This document shows, one piece after another, positions 1-7,950 of a stretch of DNA of 64,000 bases. The stretch is taken from contig NZ_JAGKJJ010000006.1 of NCBI RefSeq assembly GCF_020329505.1, forward strand, positions 62,001 to 126,000, given 5' to 3'. The position numbers were made by a program, and so were the translations under genes. This stretch comes from Bradyrhizobium semiaridum. GTDB taxonomy: Bacteria; Pseudomonadota; Alphaproteobacteria; Rhizobiales; Xanthobacteraceae. The first letter of the stretch is position 1, and the number at the start of each line of letters is the position of its first letter. The notes under the pieces are model-generated. The model made no database searches. It worked only from the letters and a program-made list of their open reading frames with translations, and was not told the DNA's origin.

Positions 1-249
1 CACCCTGGGAACGTCCGATACATCGAGGCTCGCAACACGCGCCGTCGCGAGCAGCCTGTCGTTCTCACGCAACTCGATCCCGCCGTCGGCCCCCGTCAAC
101 ACGTCGAGCAACCGCTCCAGCGGCGGCGGGGCGCGCAACGTAACTTCGACGTCTCCCGCGGCGTGCCTTGCGAGGCATCCGCATACATAGCCTCCGTTGC
201 CGGAGTTGGGCGGGCCCCGGAAGCGTCTGTCGATGACCAGCGATACCAT
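1..249 (-). CDS. Hotdog/thioesterase-like protein, 3' part cut by window edge
   Basis: An open frame begins with ATG at 249 and is still open at base 1, giving 83 codons. The N-terminus reads DRRFRGPPNSGNGGYVCG. I associate this glycine-rich start with uncharacterised proteins of the hotdog/thioesterase type, but the assignment is from memory of sequence flavour only. It lies 21 bases downstream of the AhpD-like gene, so it is probably the last or a late gene of the leftward operon that starts at 4732. If it is a thioesterase it could release acids from CoA esters formed by the CoA-transferase at the head of the operon; that is inference. Confidence 0.5.
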   Translation of the reverse strand, partial: MVSLVIDRRFRGPPNSGNGGYVCGCLARHAAGDVEVTLRAPPPLERLLDVLTGADGGIELRENDRLLATARVASLDVSDVPRV

Positions 250-270
250 TGCAGTCCTCGTCCGCGGCGT

Positions 271-840
271 TCAGCGTCCCATCGCGAAGAACTCGTCGTT
301 CGGACGCATGCTGGTGACGTTGGCGAGGCGGTTCGACATGCCGAAGAATGCAGCGATGGCCGCAATGTCCCAGACGTCCTCCTCGGTGAATCCGTGTCCT
401 TTGAGATCGCCGATGTCGGAGTCGTCCACCTCGTAGGCGCGCGCCGAGACCTTCATCGCGAAATCGAGCATCGCCCTTTGCCGCGCGGTGATATCGGCCT
501 TGCGGTAGTTGGCCGCGATTTGGTCCGCGATCAACGGATTCTTCGCACGCACGCGCAGGATGGCGCCGTGCGCGACCACGCAGTACTGGCACTGATTGGC
601 GCTGCTGCTCGCCACCACGATCATCTCGCGCTCGGCCTTGGTGATCGGGCCGGGCTTGTCCATCAGCGCGTCATGATAGGCAAAGAACGCCCGGAACTCG
701 TCCGGGCGGTGCGCGAGCGTCAGGAAGACGTTGGGGACGAAGCCGGACTTCTCCTGAACCGCTTCGATCCGCGCGCGGATATCCGAAGGCAGCGTCGCGA
801 TATCGGGGACGGGAAAGCGGCTGATGGCGGGCGCAGACAT
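271..840 (-). CDS. AhpD-like peroxidase-related enzyme (carboxymuconolactone decarboxylase fold)
   Basis: The 189-residue product has the redox motif C84-QY-C87 followed by H91, the CxxC...H arrangement of AhpD-type alkylhydroperoxidases. Its length and the N-terminal FVPNVF segment fit the 'uncharacterized peroxidase-related enzyme' branch of that family. Family members reduce peroxides through the vicinal cysteines with a thiol partner in the cytoplasm. It sits 15 bases downstream of the molybdenum oxidoreductase, so it may protect that enzyme or handle a reactive product. Substrate unknown. Confidence 0.85.
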   Translation of the reverse strand: MSAPAISRFPVPDIATLPSDIRARIEAVQEKSGFVPNVFLTLAHRPDEFRAFFAYHDALMDKPGPITKAEREMIVVASSSANQCQYCVVAHGAILRVRAKNPLIADQIAANYRKADITARQRAMLDFAMKVSARAYEVDDSDIGDLKGHGFTEEDVWDIAAIAAFFGMSNRLANVTSMRPNDEFFAMGR

Positions 841-855
841 GTTCCAAAGCTCCTG

Positions 856-3168
856 TTAGATCGCGGCGAGCGCGACAAGCGTTTCCCGATAAGCCTCGAA
901 CGCATCGCGGCGATCGGCGGCGTAGGGCTCGGCGCGCACGAGGCACGTGTGCGCCGAGCAGCCCTGACCGAATTGAGAGGTGCCGATATCGAGCGTGAGC
1001 ACGTTCGGATTGCCGGCGAGCTCCAGACCGCTATTGCCTGTCGGCGTGAACCAGGCGCCGGTCGGAAGCACCAGCACGCCCTGACGCACGTTGTCGGTGA
1101 CGTCGGCCGTCGCAAGGCACTCTCCGCGGCCGTTCCAGATCCGGATTGTCTGGCCGTCGGCGATGCCGAGAGCGGCCGCGTCCTCGGGATGAAGGCGCGC
1201 CTGTTCACGGCCGTTGCGTTTCATGGCCCGGCTCGATGCGCCGGTCTCGAGCTGACTGTGAAGCCGGCCGGCCGGCTGATGCGAGATGAGATGCATCTGG
1301 CCGGCGTCGGCGGCATTGCCGAGCCATTCTGCCGGCTCAATCCACGCAGGATGCGAACGGCAGTCGGCATAGTCGAGCCCGGCCAGGGTCTCGCTGCCGA
1401 GCACGATCCTTCCGCTCTCAGTCCTGAGCGGATGCGCCCCGGGATCGTTGCGAAAGTCGGCCAGATAGGTGTGTTCTGTCTCGACCGGGCAGCGGGCATA
1501 GCCGGCGTCCCAGAACGCATCAAAGTCCGGCATCGCGAAGCCGAAGCGCTTCGAGGCGTCGCTGCGGCACGCGTCGTAGAGGTGGCGGATCCAGCCCATC
1601 TCGTCACGGCCTTCGTTGAAGCGATCGGCGACGCCGAGCTTGCCTGCGATCGCGTCGAAGATCTCGAAGTCGGAGCGGGATTCGCCCAGCGGCTCGATCG
1701 CCTTCTTCATCGCCAGGATGAAGTCGGAGCGGCGGTTGCCGGCAAGATCGTTGCGCTCGATCGACGTGGTTGCCGGCAGCACGATGTCGGCCCGCTGCGC
1801 CGTCGCCGTGAACATCGGGTCCTGCACGATGATCGTTTCGGGCCTCGTCCAGGCTTCCGACAAGCGATTGAGGTCCTGATGATGGTGGTACGGATTGCCG
1901 CCCGCCCAATAGACTAGCCTCGTATCCGGATAGGTGCGGACCTTGCCTTCATAGCTGAATGGCCGGCCTGGATTAAGCAGCATGTCAGTGATCCGAGCCA
2001 CCGGGATGAAGCTGTCAATCGGGCGGGTCAGCTGCGAGATGGCCGGAGACCTGCCGAGGTTGAGCGGCGCTCCCACGCCCCCGAGGGAGGCGTAGCCGTA
2101 GCCAACGCCGCCGCCCGGCAATCCGATCTGGCCGACAACCGATGCAAGTCCGAGCGCCGCCCAGAACGGCTGTTCGCCGTGATGGGCGCGCTGCAGGCTC
2201 CAGCTCACGGTCAGCATGCTGCGCGTATCCACCAGCCGGCTTGCAAGCCCGGCTATCATCTCCGCATCGAGGTCGCAGATGCTCGCGGCCCACACAGCCT
2301 CCTTGCGCACGCCGTCGGTCTTGCCTTCCAGATAGCCGAGCAAGCGATCGGCGCCGCTGGTGCAGCGCGCGAGGAAATCCGTATTGTGCCGGCCCGCCTT
2401 CACGATCTCGCCGGCAAGGCCGAGCATCAGCGCCGTGTCGGTGTTCGGCCGGATCGGCCACCATTCGGCGTTGACCCAGTCGGGCAGATCATCCTTCAGC
2501 GGCGAGACGTGAATGATTTTGACGCCACGTTCGACGATCTGCCTGAGATAGGTTTCGAGCCGGTGGCTGCCGATTCCGCCGGCCTCGTTCTGCGCGGTTC
2601 GCGGCGACAGAGCGCCGAACACCACCAGCGTCTCGGTGTGCTGTGCGATCGTGTCGAGCGTGTTGGCGCGTCCGCCGCATGCGTCGTCGCTTCCCAGCGT
2701 GTGGCGCAGGATCACGGGACCTGCCGCGATGGAATAGGTATCGACGTGCCTGGTGAAGCCGCCAACCAGATTGAGCATGCGCTTCAGAAGCGACGAGGCA
2801 TGGTGCAGGCGGCCGGAATTGGTCCAGCCATAGGAGCCCGCGAAGATCGACGCGTTGCCAAAGGTGCCGGCGACGCGGCGCACTTCGTCGGCGACCAGCG
2901 TCGTCACCTCGTCCCAGCTCAGCGGCACGAACTTCTCACGGCCACGCCCCCGGCGGTCGCTTTTCTCGCGTTTGTCGAGCCAACCCGACCGGACCATCGG
3001 TCGCAGCACGCGCCGCTCCGGGTTAGCCCATTCGGCAATGGAATGGATGATCGGGGAAGGCGCCGGATCGTGCGCGAACGGCTCGACGCCGACGATCTGC
3101 TGCCCCTCGACGAGGATCGTGTACGCCCCCCAATGGCTGCAATGCGGGACCCGCTTGACCTTGCTCAT
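856..3168 (-). CDS. Molybdopterin oxidoreductase of the DMSO reductase/BisC type
   Basis: A 770-residue protein of the DMSO-reductase superfamily. The N-terminus (HCSHWGAY) lacks the cysteine cluster that binds an Fe-S centre in formate-dehydrogenase types, as in DmsA/TorA/BisC enzymes. The segment GSYGWTNSGRLHH near residues 111-123 and YSIAAG, with S146 at the position of the molybdenum serine ligand, match that subgroup. The C-terminal 120 residues form the molydopterin-dinucleotide-binding domain. No clear Sec or Tat signal is seen, suggesting a cytoplasmic enzyme like BisC. It overlaps the CoA-transferase beta gene by ATGA and so is translationally coupled. Known relatives reduce S- or N-oxides; the substrate here is unknown. 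Confidence 0.9.
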   Translation of the reverse strand: MSKVKRVPHCSHWGAYTILVEGQQIVGVEPFAHDPAPSPIIHSIAEWANPERRVLRPMVRSGWLDKREKSDRRGRGREKFVPLSWDEVTTLVADEVRRVAGTFGNASIFAGSYGWTNSGRLHHASSLLKRMLNLVGGFTRHVDTYSIAAGPVILRHTLGSDDACGGRANTLDTIAQHTETLVVFGALSPRTAQNEAGGIGSHRLETYLRQIVERGVKIIHVSPLKDDLPDWVNAEWWPIRPNTDTALMLGLAGEIVKAGRHNTDFLARCTSGADRLLGYLEGKTDGVRKEAVWAASICDLDAEMIAGLASRLVDTRSMLTVSWSLQRAHHGEQPFWAALGLASVVGQIGLPGGGVGYGYASLGGVGAPLNLGRSPAISQLTRPIDSFIPVARITDMLLNPGRPFSYEGKVRTYPDTRLVYWAGGNPYHHHQDLNRLSEAWTRPETIIVQDPMFTATAQRADIVLPATTSIERNDLAGNRRSDFILAMKKAIEPLGESRSDFEIFDAIAGKLGVADRFNEGRDEMGWIRHLYDACRSDASKRFGFAMPDFDAFWDAGYARCPVETEHTYLADFRNDPGAHPLRTESGRIVLGSETLAGLDYADCRSHPAWIEPAEWLGNAADAGQMHLISHQPAGRLHSQLETGASSRAMKRNGREQARLHPEDAAALGIADGQTIRIWNGRGECLATADVTDNVRQGVLVLPTGAWFTPTGNSGLELAGNPNVLTLDIGTSQFGQGCSAHTCLVRAEPYAADRRDAFEAYRETLVALAAI

Positions 3169-3923
3169 GCATCAACCGTCCCAAGCTCGCGCCGCATCTG
3201 CGCGGCGAATTCGGGATAGGTCTCGGCGAGCTCGTCGAACACCCGTCCGCGGAGCAGATCGAGCGTCGCTCGATCGGGCAGCACGGTCTGCCGCGGCTCG
3301 GCGTCATGCTCGAACCGAAAGCCGGTCGCCTCTTTGATCTCCGCGAGGTCGTGCCCGGGATGGACACTCTCCAGCTCGAACCCCGGCCGCGTTTTGTCGA
3401 AGTGGAAGAGACCTTTGCCGGTCAAGAGAGCGATAGGACCGCCGCTCCGGAACACCCCGTCCGGACTGACACCGGGGGCGCTGATGAAGTCCACCTTCTC
3501 GACGAAAACACGTGGCGTATGCTCCTCCCGGAACAGGATGACGCGCGGCACGACGAAATAGAGATAGGCCGATCCGAACGAGCCAGGCCAGCGCACGCTC
3601 GAACGCGGATAGTCCCCGGCGCCGACGAGGTTCACGTTGCCGAGGCCGTCAATCTGGCCGCCGCCGAGGAAGAACGCATCGATCCGGCCCTGGCCTGCGC
3701 AATCGAACAGCTCCGCCGAACCGTTGGTGAAGAAATTGTGCTCGACGGAGCCGAGAATGGAGATGCGTGGACCGACGGCGCCGCTCGCTTCCTTCATTGC
3801 ACGCAGGAGCATCGCACCGGCAGCAGGAATGGGAGATGACGCTCCCACCGCGACATGCCTGACTCCATCGAGCAGCCGCGCGATCGTGCAGATCAGCACT
3901 TCGCGAGGGAGGACCTCCGCCAT
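3165..3923 (-). CDS. Class I CoA-transferase, beta subunit (GctB/IpdB-like)
   Basis: A 252-residue subunit of the heterodimeric CoA-transferase family (glutaconate, 3-oxoadipate or IpdAB type). The start MAEVLPREVLI at 3923 was chosen because its A is the last base of the alpha-subunit stop (TGATG), the usual coupling for this pair; a longer in-frame start upstream would run far into the alpha gene. Glycine-rich motifs (FFLGGGQIDGLGNVN) fit the fold. IpdAB-type members are hydrolases acting on CoA esters of ring-opened steroids, whereas Gct members transfer CoA between acids; the sequence alone does not decide. The gene ends in an ATGA overlap with the molybdenum enzyme. Confidence 0.85.
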   Translation of the reverse strand: MAEVLPREVLICTIARLLDGVRHVAVGASSPIPAAGAMLLRAMKEASGAVGPRISILGSVEHNFFTNGSAELFDCAGQGRIDAFFLGGGQIDGLGNVNLVGAGDYPRSSVRWPGSFGSAYLYFVVPRVILFREEHTPRVFVEKVDFISAPGVSPDGVFRSGGPIALLTGKGLFHFDKTRPGFELESVHPGHDLAEIKEATGFRFEHDAEPRQTVLPDRATLDLLRGRVFDELAETYPEFAAQMRRELGTVDA

Positions 3924-4732
3924 CACGCGGGCTCCATCTGCGCCCGGGCCATATAGGCGGAGAAGCCGTCGGCCGTTCGTGCAGCTTTCGCATAGCGCGC
4001 GATCTCCGCGCTGTCTGCCGGATACTCGCCCCACAGACCGTATGGCCACGCCCCCTTCGGAGCGCGCCCGACCGCCGTGACGTAGAGCGCGGGCAGCACG
4101 CCGGCGGCGCTCATCTCGTCTGCAAGCAGATTCTGCTCGACGATGCGTTCCACGGTAACCAGAGTGATCCGCGAGGCGTAGGCCATTGCGGCAAGCTCGC
4201 GGCGCCGCCCGATCCAGACATTGCCGAAGCGATCAGCCATCGGCACGTGGAAGATCGTGACGTCGGGCTTGATGGCCGGAATCAGCACGATCGGATCACC
4301 TCCGTCCGCCAGCGGATTGTCGACGACGCGCCAATCATCGCGATGGCGGAGCAGGTCCGTTCCGATCAGCCCCCGGAGCGGCATGAAGGGACTGCCCTTC
4401 TGCGCCGCCATCAGGCCCGCATGGATGGCAGGACACGTGGCGTCCTTCAATCGAACCGCGCCGTCCTTGGCAGCGGCGTTGAACCGGGGCGCTCCGCCTG
4501 CCTCGCCCAGCGAGACGGCGCTGGTCTCGACCGTCCGGACCAGACCTGCGCCGACCAGCTGGTCGACCTGCAATCCACCGGTCGGCACGCAGACGAGATC
4601 GAGATCGCCCGCGCCATGCTCGATGATCGGCTGCGTCATGGCCATGGAAACCCCGGCGTAGTCGACCGGCAGCGCCAGGCGCATGCCCGGCTTGATGTGC
4701 TTCGCCATTGCGCGAGGCTCGCTCAACACCAT
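3923..4732 (-). CDS. Class I CoA-transferase, alpha subunit (GctA/IpdA-like)
   Basis: A 269-residue partner of the beta subunit. The start at 4732 (MVLSEPRAMAKHI) has GGGAG seven bases upstream; an ATG eleven codons earlier falls inside the operator and has no ribosome site. It is the first gene of the leftward operon: CoA-transferase alpha and beta, molybdenum enzyme, peroxidase, hotdog-like protein. Together the two subunits would activate or process an organic acid as a CoA thioester. Expression is probably controlled by the palindromic operator directly upstream (4746-4773), the mirror image of the one before the ABC importer. Confidence 0.85.
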   Translation of the reverse strand: MVLSEPRAMAKHIKPGMRLALPVDYAGVSMAMTQPIIEHGAGDLDLVCVPTGGLQVDQLVGAGLVRTVETSAVSLGEAGGAPRFNAAAKDGAVRLKDATCPAIHAGLMAAQKGSPFMPLRGLIGTDLLRHRDDWRVVDNPLADGGDPIVLIPAIKPDVTIFHVPMADRFGNVWIGRRRELAAMAYASRITLVTVERIVEQNLLADEMSAAGVLPALYVTAVGRAPKGAWPYGLWGEYPADSAEIARYAKAARTADGFSAYMARAQMEPA

Positions 4733-4745
4733 TATCTCCCATATC

Positions 4746-4773
4746 TGTTCTATAATATAGAACATTATTCCAA
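4746..4773 (-). promoter_or_regulatory. Regulator operator (copy 1) at the leftward promoter
   Basis: Contains a perfect 9-bp inverted repeat with one central base, TGTTCTATA-A-TATAGAACA (4746-4764), followed on the minus strand side by TTGGAATAA (4765-4773). The same composite element occurs in opposite orientation at 4934-4961. It lies between the predicted -10 of the leftward promoter and the start codon at 4732, as expected of a repressor site. The most likely ligand-responsive regulator is the IclR protein at 9159 (inference). Confidence 0.8.
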
Positions 4774-4777
4774 ATTT

Positions 4778-4807
4778 ATGTTAGGCGAGTTTCCTCGATT
4801 GTGTCAA
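4778..4807 (-). promoter_or_regulatory. Predicted sigma-70 promoter of the leftward operon
   Basis: On the minus strand TTGACA (4807-4802) and TAACAT (4783-4778) are separated by 18 bases, immediately upstream of operator copy 1. The region is clearly AT-richer than the flanking genes. Predicted by eye only. Confidence 0.5.
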
Positions 4808-4902
4808 CGCGTCATCGCCGACTATACCTTTGTTTACAGAGGTTCGTGCTCACGCGAACCGATCGCCGCGACTCCCATTGCGCTCTGACTCAACAGATCG
4901 GC

Positions 4903-4931
4903 TTGACAAGATAACGCTTCACGCCAACAAT
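4903..4931 (+). promoter_or_regulatory. Predicted sigma-70 promoter of the rightward ABC operon
   Basis: TTGACA (4903-4908) and AACAAT (4926-4931) are separated by 17 bases and followed two bases later by operator copy 2. The arrangement mirrors that of the leftward operon, so both operons are probably repressed together. Confidence 0.5.
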
Positions 4932-4933
4932 AA

Positions 4934-4961
4934 TTGGAATAACGTTCTACAATATAGAACA
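4934..4961 (+). promoter_or_regulatory. Regulator operator (copy 2) at the rightward promoter
   Basis: TTGGAATAA followed by CGTTCTACAATATAGAACA. The inverted repeat GTTCTA(C/T)A...TATAGAAC has one mismatch compared with copy 1. The 28-base element matches the leftward copy at all but a few positions when read in the same sense, which is much more than a bare palindrome and suggests a shared binding architecture at both promoters. Confidence 0.8.
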
Positions 4962-4976
4962 TGCTGGGAGGATAGA

Positions 4977-6131
4977 ATGGGTGAGCCCGCGGCTCAGCGC
5001 GCGATGCGCTCCGGCGATGCGAATGTTCGGACCTCGCCGATCGGCCGCCTGAAGGAGCGCGACGCGATCGGATCGCGCATTGCCGTCCGCGACGCCGTGA
5101 AAACCTACGGCAGCTTTCATGCGGTCGACCGGATCAGCATCGACATCGAACCAGGCGAATTCATCACGCTTCTTGGCCCCTCCGGGAGCGGCAAGACGAC
5201 GCTGCTCAACCTCGTGGCCGGATTCCAGAATCTCGACAGCGGCGAGATCCTCGTGGACGGAAAGCCTGTCCACAACGTGCCCACGCACAAGCGCGGCTTC
5301 GGCATGGTGTTCCAGAGCTACGCGCTGTTTCCGAACATGACCGTGAGCCAGAACGTCGCGTTTCCGCTTCGGATGGCGGGCGTCGACCGGGCGACCGCGG
5401 AGCGACGCGTCGCCGAAACGCTGGAGATCATGCGGCTGACGGAGCATGCGGCGAAATCTCCCTCTCAGATGTCTGGTGGGCAGCAGCAGCGCGTCGCGAT
5501 CGCGCGCGCCATCGTCAGGCGGCCCAAGGTCGTGCTGATGGACGAACCGCTCAGTGCTCTCGACAGGCGGTTGCGCGAGCAGATCCAGATCGAGATTCGC
5601 GATCTTCATCAGACCATCGGCAGCACCATCCTGTTCGTCACCCATGACCAGGGCGAAGCCCTGACCATGAGCGACCGCATCGCGGTGCTCAACGCCGGCA
5701 GGATCGTCCAGATCGGCCGTCCGCTGGACATCTATCGACATCCGACCGATCGCTTCGTGGCCTCTTTCGTCGGCGAGAGCAATCTGGTCGAGGCGGAGAT
5801 CCTGCAGAAGCGCGGATCGACGCTGACGTTGAAGAACCGCGCAGGATACGTGTTCAGCGCCGAAAGCCGGGACACGATCGACGTTGGGCGCGCAACCGTG
5901 CTCGTGCGCCCGGAACGCATCGCCGTGTCGAACGAACCGACTGCGAATTCCACGCCCGTCAACGTCACGTCCGCGATCTTCCTCGGCGAGATCCTGCGGA
6001 TCGAGGCGCAAATGGAGGGCGGAGAACAGCTCCTGATCCGGTGCACCGACATGGCCGACCGGCCCCTGCCGGCCGTCGGAGATCGCCTGCACGTGAGCTG
6101 GGGCGCCGCAGACTGCTGGGTGCTTGCATGA
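4977..6131 (+). CDS. ABC importer ATPase, PotA-like
   Basis: A 384-residue cytoplasmic ATPase of the spermidine/putrescine/iron importer family. The Walker A motif GPSGSGKTT is at residues 67-75, the signature MSGGQQQ at 165-171, Walker B VVLMDEP at 185-191 and the H-loop FVTHDQ shortly after. The C-terminal ~110 residues are a TOBE-like regulatory domain. The start at 4977 is chosen because GGGAGG lies six bases upstream; an upstream in-frame ATG would begin before the promoter. The stop overlaps the permease start by ATGA. It energises the fused permease that follows. Confidence 0.92.
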   Translation: MGEPAAQRAMRSGDANVRTSPIGRLKERDAIGSRIAVRDAVKTYGSFHAVDRISIDIEPGEFITLLGPSGSGKTTLLNLVAGFQNLDSGEILVDGKPVHNVPTHKRGFGMVFQSYALFPNMTVSQNVAFPLRMAGVDRATAERRVAETLEIMRLTEHAAKSPSQMSGGQQQRVAIARAIVRRPKVVLMDEPLSALDRRLREQIQIEIRDLHQTIGSTILFVTHDQGEALTMSDRIAVLNAGRIVQIGRPLDIYRHPTDRFVASFVGESNLVEAEILQKRGSTLTLKNRAGYVFSAESRDTIDVGRATVLVRPERIAVSNEPTANSTPVNVTSAIFLGEILRIEAQMEGGEQLLIRCTDMADRPLPAVGDRLHVSWGAADCWVLA

Positions 6132-7924
6132 CCTCGGCATCGATCGGCGCCGAGGCGGACCGGCCCGCGGATCTCGATCTCGTCAGGAGGCTGAAGGATC
6201 CGGCGCTCCTGCTCCTGCCCGCGCTCGTGTTTCTGGCCTTCATCTATCTCCTGCCGCTGATCGACCTCATCCGGATCAGCGTGAGCGGGCCATCGTGGTC
6301 GTCGTATTTCGCGCGAGTCTTCGCCATACCACTCTATTGGGATTCGCTCGTCCGCACGATGCAGATCTCGGTCACCGTCGCGGGCCTGTGCCTGCTGTTC
6401 GGATATCCGACGGCGCTGCTCATTCACCGCAGCCGCGGCATTGCCCAGGCCCTGATCGCGACCGCGATCGTGCTCCCCTATTTCATCGCCATCCTGATCC
6501 GGACCTACGCCTGGATGGTGCTGCTCGGCCGCAACGGGCCGGTCAACAAGCTGCTGGTCTCGATCGGCATATTGAGCGAACCCGCGCAACTTCTCTTCAA
6601 TCGCGGCACGGTGCTTCTCGGCATGGCCGCGGTGCTTCTGCCGCTGATGGTGCTGACCATCTATTCCAGCGTGGCGCGCCTCGATCAAAGCCTGAGCCGC
6701 GCGGCGATGGCCAGCGGCGCCGGGCCTATTGCGGCGTTCTGGCGCGTGCTGCTGCCGCTGACGCTGCCCGGGATGGGCGCCGGCTTCCTGCTGGTCTTCG
6801 TCGCGGCGATCGGGTTCTTCATTACGCCGACCCTGCTGGGGGGACCCGGTGACCAGATGTTTGCCATGCATATCACCCAGCAGGCAGACTCGGTCACATC
6901 GGAGGGGTTTCTGCAGGCCTTGGGCGTGGTGCTGCTGGCGATCACATTGGCGGTGGTCGCAGTGGCAGGACGTTTCCTCGGCTTCGAGTTCATCTGGGGC
7001 GGCCGCAAGCTGACTGAGGCCACGCCAAAGACCGCGAGCCCGCGGGCGACAGGCACGAGGCGCCGCACTCTCGGCGCCTCGGCGGCCGATCTGATCGGCT
7101 GGCCGCTCCTGAGGCTGTTCGGGCGGCTGCCGGCGAGCTTCGGGACCTGGACGGTTCGTCTCATGGGCGGCCTGGTCGTTGCCATTCTCATCCTGCCGAT
7201 CATCGTGGTGATGATCATTTCCTTCAGCAGCGCGAGCTATCTGACCTTCCCGCCGCCGGGCTTCTCATTTCGCTGGTACGAGCAGTTCTTTTCCGATTCG
7301 AACTGGATGCGGGCGTTCTGGACCTCCCTGGTCGTCGCGGCGATGTCGGCCGCAATCGCGATCGTGCTGGGCGCGTCGGCCGCCCTCGGCATCGTCAGAA
7401 GCAGCATTCGCGGCAAATCCACCATCATGCTGCTTCTCGTAAGCCCGATCATCGTCCCTCCGGTCGTGCTCGGCCTGTCGCTCTACAGCCTGTTCCTGCG
7501 TTTCGATCTCGTCGGCTCCGTGTTCGGCCTTGCCGCGGCGCATGCGATCGGCGGGCTTCCCATCGTCGTGGTGATCCTGTCCGCGTCGCTTCAGGGCGTC
7601 GATTCCAGGCTCGAACAGGCGGCCGCCGTCCATGGCGCATCCTCGCTGACGGTGTTCCGCCTGGTGACGCTGCCTGCCATCATGCCGGGCCTCGCCGCAG
7701 CGACGTTCTTCGCCTTCCTGCACTCGTTCGACGAACTGGTGCTGACGCTGTTCCTGTCGAGCGCGGAGTTGAAGACGCTTCCGCTCATGCTGTGGGGCGA
7801 CGTCAATTATCGGCTCAACCCGGTGCTGGCCGTGGTCTCGACGCTGGAGGTGCTGCTGGTGGTCGCCGGGCTCGCGCTTGCACGCCCCGTTCTCGCGACG
7901 TCGCGGAAAGCGACGACGCAATGA
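6128..7924 (+). CDS. ABC importer permease, two permease units fused in one chain (PotB-PotC-like)
   Basis: A 598-residue inner-membrane protein. Residues ~25-300 and ~325-598 each form one binding-protein-dependent permease unit with about six hydrophobic helices, joined by a short Arg/Thr-rich linker around residues 300-330. In most spermidine-type systems these are two genes. The start at 6128 overlaps the upstream stop (ATGA). A fused permease can supply both halves of the channel alone, consistent with only one permease gene in the operon. Fused permeases are known in the iron and phosphonate branches, so the fusion is uncommon rather than unique. Confidence 0.9.
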   Translation: MTSASIGAEADRPADLDLVRRLKDPALLLLPALVFLAFIYLLPLIDLIRISVSGPSWSSYFARVFAIPLYWDSLVRTMQISVTVAGLCLLFGYPTALLIHRSRGIAQALIATAIVLPYFIAILIRTYAWMVLLGRNGPVNKLLVSIGILSEPAQLLFNRGTVLLGMAAVLLPLMVLTIYSSVARLDQSLSRAAMASGAGPIAAFWRVLLPLTLPGMGAGFLLVFVAAIGFFITPTLLGGPGDQMFAMHITQQADSVTSEGFLQALGVVLLAITLAVVAVAGRFLGFEFIWGGRKLTEATPKTASPRATGTRRRTLGASAADLIGWPLLRLFGRLPASFGTWTVRLMGGLVVAILILPIIVVMIISFSSASYLTFPPPGFSFRWYEQFFSDSNWMRAFWTSLVVAAMSAAIAIVLGASAALGIVRSSIRGKSTIMLLLVSPIIVPPVVLGLSLYSLFLRFDLVGSVFGLAAAHAIGGLPIVVVILSASLQGVDSRLEQAAAVHGASSLTVFRLVTLPAIMPGLAAATFFAFLHSFDELVLTLFLSSAELKTLPLMLWGDVNYRLNPVLAVVSTLEVLLVVAGLALARPVLATSRKATTQ

Positions 7925-7950
7925 TCGATTTCAACTGGAGGAAAGAGAAA

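Noticed and set aside
163-1917. 584-codon plus-strand frame opposite the molybdenum oxidoreductase
   Set aside because: Long antisense frames are expected in GC-rich genes; no domain, and the minus-strand gene is a well-supported family member.
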